A stretch of DNA of 64,000 bases, from positions 306,920-370,919 of the forward strand of contig JALDYZ010000004.1 in NCBI GenBank assembly GCA_030028905.1. The letters are read 5' to 3'. Each line of letters opens with the position of its first letter. Position 1 is the stretch's first letter. The notes under the pieces are model-generated. The model was not told the origin of the DNA, did no database searches, and worked only from the letters and a program-made list of their open reading frames with translations. Position numbers and translations under genes: made by a program. This DNA is from Ferirhizobium litorale. Its GTDB lineage: Bacteria > Pseudomonadota > Alphaproteobacteria > Rhizobiales > Rhizobiaceae. Of this stretch, positions 1 through 9,379 are shown in pieces.

Positions 1-1
1 G

Positions 2-1675
2 ACGCCCACAGCCCTAACGGCACACCGTGGCTCTTCAACACTTGCGGCCTTGTTGCAGACGCTGGCGGCGCTGCTTTGGGCGCCCCAGGCCTGCGCCATA
101 GCCTATGCCGTCGGCGGCATAGCAGCCGGGGAAGACTTCGGGGCGGTCCTCGCGCCGGCGCTTGTCATCGTTGCGGCAGGCATCGCGAGAACGGCGCTCG
201 ATGCGACCGGCGGGCGGCTTGCCTTCAGCAACGCTCGGCGCAGGCTGTCCGATGCCCGCAGGACGGCGATTGCTGCCCTTGCGGCGCGTTCGCCGATCGA
301 TATCGATCGGGCGCCCTCGGGTCTGGCGGCAAGCGTGCTGGCCGAGCAGGCCGAAGCGCTTGTGCCTTACCTCGCCCGCTTCCACATTGCCCGCCTCAAG
401 GCGACCGTCGTTCCGATTGCCTTCTTTCTCTGCATCCTGCCGTTCTCCTGGATTGCCGCGCTTGTGCTCCTGCTTGCCGCGCCGCTCATTCCGGTTTTCA
501 TGGCGCTGATCGGCATGAAGGCCCAGGCAGCCAGTGAAAGGCAGCTTGCCGAGACCGGCGGCATGAACGCCTTCCTGCTGGATCGCTTGCGAGGCCTTGC
601 CACCATTCGCGCCCTGGGTGCCGTGGACCTGACCTCGGGACGTTTGCGCGCCGATGCGGAATCGCTGCATGAACGGACGATGGCCGTTCTTCGCATCGCC
701 TTTCTTTCCTCCGCCGTTCTGGAACTCTTTGCCGCGCTCGGCGTCGCCATGACCGCCGTCTATATCGGCTTCCACCTGCTCGGTGAGCTCAATTTCGGTG
801 CCTGGGGCAGCAAGCTGACGCTTTCGGAAGGCCTGTTTATTCTTCTGCTTGCACCTGCATTCCTCGAGCCGCTGCGCGAACTCTCGGCGGTCTGGCATGA
901 CCGCGCCGCCGGCGAAGCCGCCTTTAGAGGCTTGCACTCCCTGAACGAGGGCGGCATCGATCTACCCGGCGCGACTACGCCTTTGGTACCCGGCCAACGG
1001 CAGGTTGATCGTCGTGCCCCGCACGTCTCCCTCGAACAGGTGTCGTTCCGCTATCCCGGCTCGTCGGTGCCAGTTCCCGACGATTTCAACCTCGACATCG
1101 CTCCCGGCGAGCATGTCGCTATCCTCGGCCCAAGCGGCACTGGGAAGTCGACCCTGCTGGCGCTGATCGCCGGCCTTGCCCTGCCGGAGGCGGGACGCGT
1201 TCGCATCGGTGAAACCACGCTCGACAACATGACTGCACCAATCCTGCGCCGTCACATGGCCTGGATCGGCCAACGTCCCCACATCTTTTCAGGCACCTTC
1301 GCTACCAACATCACACTCGGCGACAAGACAATCGACCAGGATCGCATTTCGCTCGCCCTGAGAGCGATGTCACTGGACGCCTTGGCCGAAACCGATCGAA
1401 ACCGGACAATCGGCGAAGGCGGCGCCGGACTTTCCGGCGGCGAGGCGCTGCGCCTCGTGCTCGCCCGGGCAGCGGCTCGGACAAAAGCCACGCTAATTCT
1501 GGCCGATGAGCCGACCGCCCATCTCGACACGCAGACTGCCACCGAAATCACCGACGGGCTTCTGGCCATTGCGACCGGCAAGACGCTGATCGTCGCCACA
1601 CACGATCCGGTACTCGCGGCACGGATGGACCGCATCGTCAATCTGCAGCCGGGTAGCGGGGAGGTCCAGCAATGA
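2..1675 (+). CDS. cydD: Thiol reductant ABC exporter subunit CydD (5' end cut by window)
   Basis: One half of the heterodimeric inner-membrane ABC exporter CydDC, which moves glutathione/cysteine to the periplasm and is needed to assemble cytochrome bd. The reading frame is open from base 2, so the true start lies left of the window; the first in-frame start-like codon (TTG at 50) falls inside the first membrane segment and is not the real start. Membrane segments fill the first ~300 residues. The nucleotide-binding domain shows Walker A GPSGTGKST (about 1129-1155), signature LSGGEALRL (about 1430) and Walker B LILADEPTAHLD (about 1495). Its stop overlaps the cydC start (ATGA), indicating translational coupling. 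Downstream cydC, cydA, cydB and cydX confirm the assignment. Confidence 0.93.
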   Translation, partial: TPTALTAHRGSSTLAALLQTLAALLWAPQACAIAYAVGGIAAGEDFGAVLAPALVIVAAGIARTALDATGGRLAFSNARRRLSDARRTAIAALAARSPIDIDRAPSGLAASVLAEQAEALVPYLARFHIARLKATVVPIAFFLCILPFSWIAALVLLLAAPLIPVFMALIGMKAQAASERQLAETGGMNAFLLDRLRGLATIRALGAVDLTSGRLRADAESLHERTMAVLRIAFLSSAVLELFAALGVAMTAVYIGFHLLGELNFGAWGSKLTLSEGLFILLLAPAFLEPLRELSAVWHDRAAGEAAFRGLHSLNEGGIDLPGATTPLVPGQRQVDRRAPHVSLEQVSFRYPGSSVPVPDDFNLDIAPGEHVAILGPSGTGKSTLLALIAGLALPEAGRVRIGETTLDNMTAPILRRHMAWIGQRPHIFSGTFATNITLGDKTIDQDRISLALRAMSLDALAETDRNRTIGEGGAGLSGGEALRLVLARAAARTKATLILADEPTAHLDTQTATEITDGLLAIATGKTLIVATHDPVLAARMDRIVNLQPGSGEVQQ

Positions 1676-3363
1676 AGTCCATGAGTGGCAGCCTTCGCCC
1701 CGTCGTGGGACTGTTCTTCCGGCAGCGGCGACGCGCGCTTCTGACCGGCGCGCTTTTCGCGGCAGCAACCGCGCTCGCCGGTATTGCCTTGCTCGGCCTC
1801 TCCGGCTGGTTCATCACCGCCGCCGCACTGGCCGGCCTGGCCCCCGCGGCAACAATTGCGTTCGACGTGTTCGCCCCTTCTGCGGGTATCCGCTTCCTGG
1901 CGCTGGCCCGTACCGGCGCCCGTTATGGCGAGCGGCTCACCACCCATGATGCCACGCTGCGCGTACTTGCAGGCTTGCGCGAAAAGCTGTTTCGCGGCTG
2001 GGCGCAGCCGGGTGCCGCGCGGGGTCTTGCTCTTCGCCCGGCAAAGCTGTTGTTCCGCCTCACTGCCGATATCGACGCGCTGGATTCCCTCTATCTTCGC
2101 GTGCTGATCCCCGCCGCCGTCGCCGCCGCCTCGACCCTGATGGCGAGCCTTGTCCTTGGGCTGATATCGCCTGTTCTTGGTCTTGTGACCTGCGCCTTTC
2201 TGCTCGTTGCGGGGTTCGGCATACCGCTCGCTGCCGGACGGATGGCGCTCAAGCCAGCCCGGCGCAGAGCCCATGCGCTGGAAGCGTTGCGGTCGCGTGC
2301 CGTGGATCTTGTCGCGGGCCAGGCCGAGTTCGTGATGTCGGGCATGCTGCCCGCCCGCTGCGCAGCAGTTGCCGCAGCCGATAGCCGGCTTGCCGAGGCA
2401 GACGACCGCCTGAACCGCATCGACACAGGCGTCGCGGCAGGGTTCGGCCTTGTTTCGACGCTGCTTCTCGCGGGTACCCTGCTGGCCGTCGCCGCGTTGG
2501 CAGAAGCCGGCACGATCGGTGCCCCGGTTGCAGCCCTCGGCGTGCTGATCGCGCTCGCCGCACTCGAACCCTTCACCGGTCTGCGGCGCGGCGCACTGGA
2601 ACTCGGTCGCACTGCTCTTGCCGCACGGCGGATCGGCCCGCGGCTCGCGCCGAACGCAACCAATGCGCCTCGCCCCCAGCCTCCTGCCGGCCTGGCGATC
2701 CGCATCGACGATGTCAGCGTCCATCGCAACGGAGCCCGTCAGCCAGTTCTCCATCACCTCTCGCTCGACATTCGCACCGGCGAGCGCATCGCGCTCGTCG
2801 GCGCAAGCGGGGCAGGTAAGTCGACGCTGTTGGCCTTGATCGCCCAGGAAATCGAGCCTTTCCGCGGGCAGATCGCAAGCCTGCCTTCAACTCTCCTTAC
2901 CCAGAGAACCGAACTTTTCCAGGATAGCCTGCGCGACAACCTGCGCCTTGCCGATCCCGATGCCGACGACTGTCGCCTGAAGGCGGTTCTCGAGGCAGCT
3001 GGCCTCGGCGCCGACATCGAGTTGCGCACCGAAGGCCTCGACTTGCGCCTCGGAGAAGGCGGCATGGGTTTGTCGGGCGGGCAATCGCGGCGACTGGCAT
3101 TGGCGCGGCTGCTGCTGCGCGAAACGCCCGTGTGGCTGCTCGACGAACCGACGGAAGGCCTCGACGGGGAAACCGCCCGCGATGTTTTGAACCGGCTGGC
3201 CGCGCACTCGACCGGCCGTACCCTCGTCGTCGCGACGCATGTCCGGCGCGAGGCAATGACGGCGGACCGCATTGTCGTGCTGGAGAAGGGGCATATCGTT
3301 GCGACGCAGCGGCGCGGAGAACCCGCCTTCGAAGAAGTATTGCAGCGGCTTCGGCCCGACTGA
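1672..3363 (+). CDS. cydC: Thiol reductant ABC exporter subunit CydC
   Basis: Partner half-transporter of CydD, 563 residues, the usual length. The N-terminal half carries about six hydrophobic segments (for example ALAGIALLGLSGWFITAAAL near residue 40). The C-terminal ATPase has Walker A VGASGAGKST near residue 376, signature LSGGQSRRLALARL near 467 and Walker B VWLLDEPTEGLD near 486. The ATG overlaps the cydD stop by four bases. It lies 68 nt before cydA with no evident terminator, so cydDCABX is probably one transcript. The role, periplasmic thiol export supporting haem insertion into cytochrome bd, is known for the family and inferred here from context. Confidence 0.94.
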   Translation: MKSMSGSLRPVVGLFFRQRRRALLTGALFAAATALAGIALLGLSGWFITAAALAGLAPAATIAFDVFAPSAGIRFLALARTGARYGERLTTHDATLRVLAGLREKLFRGWAQPGAARGLALRPAKLLFRLTADIDALDSLYLRVLIPAAVAAASTLMASLVLGLISPVLGLVTCAFLLVAGFGIPLAAGRMALKPARRRAHALEALRSRAVDLVAGQAEFVMSGMLPARCAAVAAADSRLAEADDRLNRIDTGVAAGFGLVSTLLLAGTLLAVAALAEAGTIGAPVAALGVLIALAALEPFTGLRRGALELGRTALAARRIGPRLAPNATNAPRPQPPAGLAIRIDDVSVHRNGARQPVLHHLSLDIRTGERIALVGASGAGKSTLLALIAQEIEPFRGQIASLPSTLLTQRTELFQDSLRDNLRLADPDADDCRLKAVLEAAGLGADIELRTEGLDLRLGEGGMGLSGGQSRRLALARLLLRETPVWLLDEPTEGLDGETARDVLNRLAAHSTGRTLVVATHVRREAMTADRIVVLEKGHIVATQRRGEPAFEEVLQRLRPD

Positions 3364-3431
3364 ATTGACCAGGCCCCGTCAAAAGACGGTCGCCCATACG
3401 ACGCTGACCACGATCTAGTTAGGAGAGGCCT

Positions 3432-5009
3432 ATGGAATTCGACATTGTGACGCTATCGCGTCTGCAGTTCGCCATGACGGCGCTTTATCATTTCCTTTTC
3501 GTACCGCTGACGCTCGGACTGTCCGTAATCCTCGCCATCATGGAGACGGTCTACGTCATGACCGGACGGGTCATCTGGCGCCAGATGACCAAGTTCTGGG
3601 GCACGCTGTTCGGCATCAATTTTGCAATGGGCGTCGCCACCGGCATCGTGATGGAGTTCCAGTTCGGCATGAACTGGAGCTATTACAGTCACTATGTCGG
3701 CGATGTCTTCGGCGCACCGCTTGCCATCGAAGGGCTGATGGCCTTCTTCCTCGAGGCGACCTTCGTCGGCCTCTTCTTCTTCGGCTGGGATCGACTTTCC
3801 AAGGTCGGCCATCTAATCGTCACCTGGCTGGTGGCAGCCGGGTCGAACTTCTCGGCGCTGTGGATCCTCATTGCCAATGGCTGGATGCAGAACCCAGTCG
3901 GCTCGGCCTTCAATCCGCAAACGATGCGCATGGAGGTGACCGACTTCTTCCAGGTGGTGTTCAACCCCGTTGCGCAGGCAAAATTCGTGCACACCGTGTC
4001 TGCCGGCTATGTCACCGCGTCCTTCTTCGTCCTTGGCGTTTCCGCCTGGTACATCCTGAAGAGCCGGCATATCGATCTCGCCAAGCGCTCGATGACGGTT
4101 GCCGCATCCTTCGGGCTTGCCTCGGCGCTTTCAGTCGTCGTGCTCGGTGACGAGAGCGGTTACCTGTCGACCGAACACCAGAAGATGAAGCTCGCCGCGA
4201 TCGAGGCGATGTGGGAAACCGAGCCGGCGCCGGCCGCCTTCACGGTGTTCGGCTTTCCGGACAGCGAAGCCCGCGAGACGCATTTCGCGGTGCGCGTTCC
4301 GTGGGTCATGGGGCTGATCGGGACGCGCTCCCTGAACACCGAGATCCCGGGGATCGCCGAACTGGTCGAACATGCCGAAACCCGCATCCGGAACGGTATT
4401 GTGGCCTATGACGCGCTTCAGCAGATCAGGGCATCCACCAATCCTTCGGCCCTCACTCCCGAGATCCGAAACACATTCGAGGACAACGGGCGCGATCTCG
4501 GCTACGCGCTGCTGCTCAAACGCTATGTCGACGATCCGCGCCAGGCGACCGACGAACAGATCGCCATGGCCGCGGCGGACACGGTCCCCAACGTGCCGCT
4601 GCTGTTCTGGTCGTTCCGCATCATGGTCGGTCTTGGCGTGTTCTTCATTCTGATGATGGGAGTATTCTTCGTGCTTTCGGCACGGCGGCACCTTGACCGC
4701 TATCCGGTCCTTCTCAAGCTCGCGGTGCTGGCAATCCCGTTGCCATGGGTCGCAGCCGAAATGGGCTGGATCGTCGCCGAATCCGGGCGCCAGCCCTGGA
4801 CCATCGAGGGCGTCCTGCCGACGGCGGTGGGCGTCTCCAACCTCGGCGCCTCGACCGTGCTGATGACCATTATCGGCTTTGCGGTGCTCTACACCGTGCT
4901 GATCATCATCGAGATGATCCTGATGCTGAAGGCCATCGGGCACGGTCCCGATCCGGATACCAGCCCGGATGCGAAACTGATCTCAGAAAACATCGTTCCC
5001 GCGGAGTAA
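3432..5009 (+). CDS. cydA: Cytochrome bd ubiquinol oxidase subunit I
   Basis: Catalytic subunit of the bd-type terminal oxidase, which oxidises quinol and reduces O2 in the inner membrane with high oxygen affinity. It has 525 residues. The N terminus has the conserved LSRLQFAMTALYHFLFVPLT segment with the high-spin haem ligand His20. FVHTVSAGYV supplies the haem b595/b558-region histidine, and GRQPWTIEGVLPT is the conserved stretch after the quinol loop. The loop is short, unlike the long E. coli Q-loop. A good ribosome site (AGGAGAGG) precedes the ATG. Together with cydB and cydX it encodes the complete oxidase, typical of microaerobic respiration in rhizobia. Confidence 0.96.
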   Translation: MEFDIVTLSRLQFAMTALYHFLFVPLTLGLSVILAIMETVYVMTGRVIWRQMTKFWGTLFGINFAMGVATGIVMEFQFGMNWSYYSHYVGDVFGAPLAIEGLMAFFLEATFVGLFFFGWDRLSKVGHLIVTWLVAAGSNFSALWILIANGWMQNPVGSAFNPQTMRMEVTDFFQVVFNPVAQAKFVHTVSAGYVTASFFVLGVSAWYILKSRHIDLAKRSMTVAASFGLASALSVVVLGDESGYLSTEHQKMKLAAIEAMWETEPAPAAFTVFGFPDSEARETHFAVRVPWVMGLIGTRSLNTEIPGIAELVEHAETRIRNGIVAYDALQQIRASTNPSALTPEIRNTFEDNGRDLGYALLLKRYVDDPRQATDEQIAMAAADTVPNVPLLFWSFRIMVGLGVFFILMMGVFFVLSARRHLDRYPVLLKLAVLAIPLPWVAAEMGWIVAESGRQPWTIEGVLPTAVGVSNLGASTVLMTIIGFAVLYTVLIIIEMILMLKAIGHGPDPDTSPDAKLISENIVPAE

Positions 5010-5015
5010 CAGGCC

Positions 5016-6170
5016 ATGATCCTCCACGAACTCATCAGCTATGACGTTTTGCGCCTGATATGGTGGCTCATTCTCGGTGTCCTGCTGATCGGCTTTGCCG
5101 TCAGCGACGGCTTCGACCTCGGCGTCGGGACACTACTACCCTTCGTCGCCAAGACCGACATCGAGCGCCGCGTCGTCATCAACACCATCGGTCCCGTCTG
5201 GGAAGGAAATCAGGTCTGGCTCATCCTCGGCGGCGGCGCCATTTTCGCCGCCTGGCCACCGCTCTACGCGGTGTCCTTCTCGGGCTTCTACCTTGCGATG
5301 TTTGCGATCCTCTTCGCGTTGATCCTCAGGCCCGTCGGCTTCAAGTTCCGCTCCAAGCGCGACAGCGCGCAATGGCGCAACCGCTGGGACTGGGTGCTCT
5401 TCATCGGCGGCTTCGTGCCTTCGCTTATTTTCGGCGTCGCGGTGGGCAACGTGCTGCAAGGGGTGCCGTTCCGCTTCGACAGCGACCTGAAGATCTTCTA
5501 CGAAGGGACGTTCTTCGGCCTGCTGAACCCGTTCGCCTTGCTCTGCGGCCTGCTTTCGGTCGCGATGCTGGTGATGCACGGCAGTTCGTGGCTTGTCGTC
5601 AAGACGAGCGGCGAGATCGCCGAACGCGCCCGGCGGTTCGGAGCCATGGCCTCGCTCGCCACGCTCGTCCTCTTTGCCCTCGGCGGCATTTGGCTTTGGG
5701 CGGGAATAGAGGGCTATCGCATAACCTCGGCGATCAGCGCCGGGGCGCCGTCCAACCCGTTGAACAAGGAGGTGGTCCAGGAGCCCGGTGCGTGGCTCAC
5801 CAACTACGCCGCCCATCCCTGGATGCTGATTGCGCCGATCGTCGGCCTCGTCGGCGCGGCCATGGCGTTCGTCGGCTTCAACGGGCGCCGGGAACTGACG
5901 GTTTTCGCGGCAAGCAAGCTGTCGATCTTCGGGATCATATCGACTGTCGGCCTGTCGATGTTCCCGTTCATCCTGCCCTCATCCATCGAACCGAAGGCGA
6001 GCCTGACCGTATGGGATGCCTCGTCCAGCCATCTCACGCTTTTCATCATGCTGGTGGTAACGGTGATCTTCCTGCCGCTCATCCTCGCCTACACCGCCTG
6101 GGTCTACAAGGTCCTGTGGGGCAAGGTCGAGGAGAAGGCAATCACCGACGAAGACAGTCACGCCTACTAG
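5016..6170 (+). CDS. cydB: Cytochrome bd ubiquinol oxidase subunit II
   Basis: Second membrane subunit of cytochrome bd oxidase, 384 residues, the normal length for CydB, with eight or nine hydrophobic segments. Family landmarks are LIGFAVSDGFDLGVG near residue 25 and GPVWEGNQVWLI near residue 58, both near-invariant in CydB. It starts six bases after the cydA stop and is followed 24 bases later by cydX, so it is clearly part of the same operon. Nothing appears truncated. Confidence 0.96.
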   Translation: MILHELISYDVLRLIWWLILGVLLIGFAVSDGFDLGVGTLLPFVAKTDIERRVVINTIGPVWEGNQVWLILGGGAIFAAWPPLYAVSFSGFYLAMFAILFALILRPVGFKFRSKRDSAQWRNRWDWVLFIGGFVPSLIFGVAVGNVLQGVPFRFDSDLKIFYEGTFFGLLNPFALLCGLLSVAMLVMHGSSWLVVKTSGEIAERARRFGAMASLATLVLFALGGIWLWAGIEGYRITSAISAGAPSNPLNKEVVQEPGAWLTNYAAHPWMLIAPIVGLVGAAMAFVGFNGRRELTVFAASKLSIFGIISTVGLSMFPFILPSSIEPKASLTVWDASSSHLTLFIMLVVTVIFLPLILAYTAWVYKVLWGKVEEKAITDEDSHAY

Positions 6171-6194
6171 GCCGGAACGGCAAGGAGATCGAAC

Positions 6195-6317
6195 ATGTGG
6201 TACTTCGCCTGGTTACTTGGACTTCCGCTCGCGGCTGCATTCGCGGTGCTCAACGCGATGTGGTACGAACTCGTCGAGGACGACACGCAGCACAACGGCA
6301 AGAAGCGTTCACCCTGA
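6195..6317 (+). CDS. cydX: Cytochrome bd small subunit CydX/YbgT family
   Basis: A 40-residue single-pass membrane protein starting MWYFAWLLGLPLAAAFAVLN and continuing with AMWYELVEDD. This WYF-WxLG ... NAMWYE pattern is the hallmark of CydX, the small subunit that stabilises the haems of cytochrome bd. The ATG is preceded by AAGGAG at suitable spacing and lies 24 nt after cydB. The basic tail (HNGKKRSP) should be cytoplasmic. The position, composition and motif make the call firm despite the small size. Confidence 0.92.
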   Translation: MWYFAWLLGLPLAAAFAVLNAMWYELVEDDTQHNGKKRSP

Positions 6318-6329
6318 CGCCCGGAAACA

Positions 6330-6357
6330 AAAAAAGGCCCGGCTCAATCGCCGGGCC
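6330..6357 (-). terminator. Rho-independent terminator of the yegP-like gene
   Basis: A perfect 8-bp GC stem, 6336-6343 with 6350-6357, has a 6-nt loop and is followed on the minus strand by a run of seven T. It sits about 20 nt past the stop of the minus-strand gene at 6378-6566. On the plus strand there is no T-run, so it only weakly serves the cyd operon. Confidence 0.85.
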
Positions 6358-6377
6358 CGCTCAAGAATTGCTCTGGT

Positions 6378-6566
6378 TCAAGCTTCAGCGGTGGTCAGGT
6401 CTACGGTGGTGGCGCCGGGAGCGTTCTTCTTGATCGATTCGATCGCGCTCAGGGCAGATGCCTTTGCCTTGTATCCCTCCGAGCTGAACATGGTCTCCCC
6501 ATTGGATGCCTTGAAGCGGAAACGAAACTCGCCTGCCTTATCCTTATAGACTTCGAATTTATACAT
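6378..6566 (-). CDS. YegP family (DUF1508) small protein
   Basis: A 62-residue soluble protein, MYKFEVYKDKAGEFRFRFKA followed by SNGETMFSSEGYKAKASA. The pattern F-x-x-Y-x-D-x-x-G-x-x-R-F-x-x-x-A-x-N-G-x-x-x-x-x-S-E-G-Y matches one repeat of the YegP/DUF1508 family; E. coli YegP has two such repeats. The biochemical function is not established. It has its own terminator at 6330-6357, and its upstream region is the 110-nt gap to the MFS gene, so it may be transcribed alone or as a second gene after the exporter. Confidence 0.85.
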   Translation of the reverse strand: MYKFEVYKDKAGEFRFRFKASNGETMFSSEGYKAKASALSAIESIKKNAPGATTVDLTTAEA

Positions 6567-6676
6567 CGCTCAATCCCTTTTTCGTTGAACCAGGCAATAG
6601 CCAAATACTTACATACGCCAATATATCAACGGATTCCAGCAGGTTATGCGTGGATCCCGGGATGCGAAACAGCGTT

Positions 6677-7876
6677 TCAATGGCGTGGTATCTTCGGCAA
6701 CAATACCGTGAACAACCCGAGAAGCGGCAGGTACGAGCACATGCGGTATACGAATTCGATGCCATGCGCATCGGCAAAGACGCCGAGCGCCGCCGCTCCG
6801 AGCCCGCCCGCCCCGAATGCGAAACCGAAAAATACGCCAGCGACCAGTCCCACCCTGCCCGGAACGAGTTCCTGTGCAAAGACGACGATAGCCGAGAATG
6901 CCGACGCGAACACGAGGCCGATGACGACGCAGAGCACCCCGGTCCAGAACAGGTTCGCATAGGGGAGCATCAGCGCGAACGGGATCACGCCGAGGATCGA
7001 GAGCCAGATGACGAAACGAGGCCCGAAACGGTCTCCGATCGGCCCCCCGAGGAACGTACCGGCTGCGGCGGCTCCGAGAAACAGGAACAGCATCAACTGG
7101 GCGTCCCGAACAGAAAGTCCGAAGCGCTCGATCACGTAGAAGGTGAAATAGCTTGAGATGCTGGCCATGTACACATTCTTGGTCGCAGTCAGAAGCACCA
7201 GAACCAACAACGCCCACATCACCCGCTTGCCTGGCAGCGGCAACTGCCGGCTTGGGGCGGGACGGTTCGCCATCAGCCGGCGCTGACCGGCATACCACGC
7301 CCCGACCCTGCCGAGCACGATCATGCCGACCATGGCGATTGCCGAGAACCAGGCGACACTGGACTGGCCAAAAGGCAGGACGATGAAGGCCGCAAGCAAC
7401 GGGCCAATCGCCGATCCGGCATTGCCGCCGACCTGGAAAAGCGACTGGGCCAGACCATGGCGGCCACCGGAAGCAACGCGCGCCACCCGCGACGATTCCG
7501 GGTGGAAGATTGCCGAGCCGAGCCCGATCACGCTCGCGCCGAGCAAAAGCACGGGAAAGCTGTGGGCATAGGCGAGCAGCAGCAGGCCGCAGAACGTGCT
7601 GGCCATCGCCGCCGGAAGAGAGAACGGCATCGGCCAGCGATCCGTAACTATGCCCACGAGCGGCTGCAACAGTGAAGCAGTGACCTGAAAGGTGAGCGTC
7701 AGCAGGCCAATCTGAACGAAATCAAGCTGGTAATTTTCCTTGAGCAGCGGATAGAGTGACGCGAGCAGCGATTGCATCGTGTCATTGAGAAGGTGGCAGA
7801 AGCTCACCGCGACGAGGATGGAGAACGTGGTCTTCTCAAAGCGATTGTCCTGGCTGCCGGAAAATGCCGTCGTCAC
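6677..7876 (-). CDS. fsr: MFS transporter, fosmidomycin resistance (Fsr) family
   Basis: A 399-residue inner-membrane exporter with twelve predicted hydrophobic segments. The N-terminal SFCHLLNDTMQSLLASLYPL and the motif LGSAIFHPESSRVA are characteristic of fosmidomycin-resistance-type MFS proteins (FHPE is diagnostic). The start codon is GTG at 7876, preceded by GGAGGAG at correct spacing. It is divergent from the methyltransferase at 8262. The substrate is inferred from family only; these pumps export drugs or small metabolites. Confidence 0.85.
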   Translation of the reverse strand: MTTAFSGSQDNRFEKTTFSILVAVSFCHLLNDTMQSLLASLYPLLKENYQLDFVQIGLLTLTFQVTASLLQPLVGIVTDRWPMPFSLPAAMASTFCGLLLLAYAHSFPVLLLGASVIGLGSAIFHPESSRVARVASGGRHGLAQSLFQVGGNAGSAIGPLLAAFIVLPFGQSSVAWFSAIAMVGMIVLGRVGAWYAGQRRLMANRPAPSRQLPLPGKRVMWALLVLVLLTATKNVYMASISSYFTFYVIERFGLSVRDAQLMLFLFLGAAAAGTFLGGPIGDRFGPRFVIWLSILGVIPFALMLPYANLFWTGVLCVVIGLVFASAFSAIVVFAQELVPGRVGLVAGVFFGFAFGAGGLGAAALGVFADAHGIEFVYRMCSYLPLLGLFTVLLPKIPRH

Positions 7877-8261
7877 GGGGGTGCTCCTCCCGGCTCGCGT
7901 GGAAGCGCCTGAGCCGCTGATGAAAGTTTAAGAGTTCGGATTGCGACCGGCTGCGAATATCCGGCTGCATCGCCAAGAGCTTCCCCACCCCGCAACCCGA
8001 TACTCGTCTCTGGGCGATGAGGACCCGCTGACCGGGGAGCAGCTATAACGCCAAGTGGCCCTGCACGTCCACCATGTTTGCAACCATCGAAGGCAATCAT
8101 TTTGACTTGTGACCCCCGCGCGACAACGGGCCGCGCCTCCGTTCGACCGACGCTTGACGGGGCGGATGCACGGGCGCAGGCTGCGTTAATCCTTAGGCGC
8201 GGGTTTCCCGCGCGGCGTTCGGTTGGATCAATGGCCATAGCGACACGAAAGGGAGGCAATC
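7877..8261. other. 385-nt divergent intergenic region
   Basis: This gap separates the minus-strand fsr exporter from the plus-strand methyltransferase and should contain both promoters. A perfect hairpin, GCGCGGG-TTT-CCCGCGC at 8197-8213, lies about 50 nt before the methyltransferase start with no T-run, so it is not a classical terminator. No convincing sigma-70 promoter or coding sequence was seen. Confidence 0.5.
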
Positions 8262-9089
8262 ATGGCGATCGAAGAGCGCGTTTCAAGCCACTACACCCAC
8301 GGCGCACTTGAGCAGAAGATCCTCGATGCGCTGGAGGCGAGCGGTAAGGACTGCGACCGACTTCAGCCTGGCGACCTATCGGCGGTGGACGAGTTCCATC
8401 TGGGCCGGCATGCGGCGACTGTCGAACTCGTTCACGATCTCAGGCCGGAGCGGGATACTCACTTTCTCGATATAGGGGCGGGCATAGGCGGCCCGGCGCG
8501 CTACTTGGCGGAAGAATGCGGATGCCGGGTGACCGGCATCGATTTGACCGAGGAATTTGTGTCCGTCGCCACGTCGCTGACACGCCGCTGCGGCCTGTCG
8601 AACCGTGTCTCGTTCCACCATGCAAGCGCTCTTTCCATGCCCTTCCCCAATGCCGGCTTTGACGGCGCCATGCTGATGCATGTCGGCATGAACATCGAAG
8701 ACAAGGCCGGCCTCTTTGCCGAAGTTCGCCGTGTGCTGAAGCCGGGCGCACGATTCGGCATCTATGACATCATGCGTGTGAGCGATGCCGAACTCATATA
8801 TCCGATGCCTTGGGCCGCTACACCGGAAACGAGCTTCGTTGAAACGCCCGACACCTATCGCCGGCTCCTCGCCAACGCCGGTTTCAAGGCGGAACAGGAA
8901 CACGACAGAAGCGCCATGGCGCTGTCGCTCGGGCAGGAAATGCTGGCAAAAATGGCCGAGAACGAGGCACAGCAACTGGGCTTGCACCTGATCATGGGAC
9001 CGGCCACGCCGGAAAGGTTCGGCAACGTCATGCGTGCACTGGAGGCGGCTGTGATCGCGCCGACGGAGATGATCGTCGTTGCGGCCTGA
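8262..9089 (+). CDS. Class I SAM-dependent methyltransferase
   Basis: A 275-residue soluble enzyme with the Rossmann SAM-binding motif I, HFLDIGAGIGGPARYLAE, near residues 66-83. It has an acidic motif end (VTGIDLTEEF) and a post-motif block, EVRRVLKPGARFGIYDIM. The pattern is that of the UbiE/Methyltransf_11 superfamily; within it, the IGGPARYLA stretch resembles sarcosine/glycine-betaine-type and sterol-type small-molecule methyltransferases. GGAGG lies just upstream of the ATG. The substrate cannot be read from sequence. It sits 290 nt before the cyclase-YcaO-TfuA operon and could be a neighbour in function, but the gap makes this speculative. Confidence 0.85.
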   Translation: MAIEERVSSHYTHGALEQKILDALEASGKDCDRLQPGDLSAVDEFHLGRHAATVELVHDLRPERDTHFLDIGAGIGGPARYLAEECGCRVTGIDLTEEFVSVATSLTRRCGLSNRVSFHHASALSMPFPNAGFDGAMLMHVGMNIEDKAGLFAEVRRVLKPGARFGIYDIMRVSDAELIYPMPWAATPETSFVETPDTYRRLLANAGFKAEQEHDRSAMALSLGQEMLAKMAENEAQQLGLHLIMGPATPERFGNVMRALEAAVIAPTEMIVVAA

Positions 9090-9379
9090 AACACGGTTGC
9101 CAGCGGCGAAAACATAGTGCGATCTGTAGTTGGTCGTGGTAGAAATTCTTTATGCCCTGCTGCGAGCAGCGCAGTGCAGCCGTTCGTTCTCGGGGTGCAG
9201 AAAGCGACTGCTGGGGCACCAAATTGTGACCTGAAGCTCAAATCCGGACGTCCCGCCCGCTGCCGCGTGCGGTGGTGTCGAGAGACCGAACGACCGCCAA
9301 TCACAGGCATGACCCACTCGCTCGTGCCTTATCAACCGATTGCGGAGGAGCGTAGTAGCAAGCCAGTCAGGAGTGGTGC

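Noticed and set aside
1252..2757. 501-codon minus-strand frame opposite cydD/cydC
   Set aside because: Antisense to two recognised ABC transporter genes and made of low-complexity Arg/Gly/Gln sequence.
7873..8259. 128-codon minus-strand frame filling the gap between fsr and the methyltransferase
   Set aside because: Overlaps the fsr start and ribosome site and has no recognisable domain; it is more likely promoter DNA.
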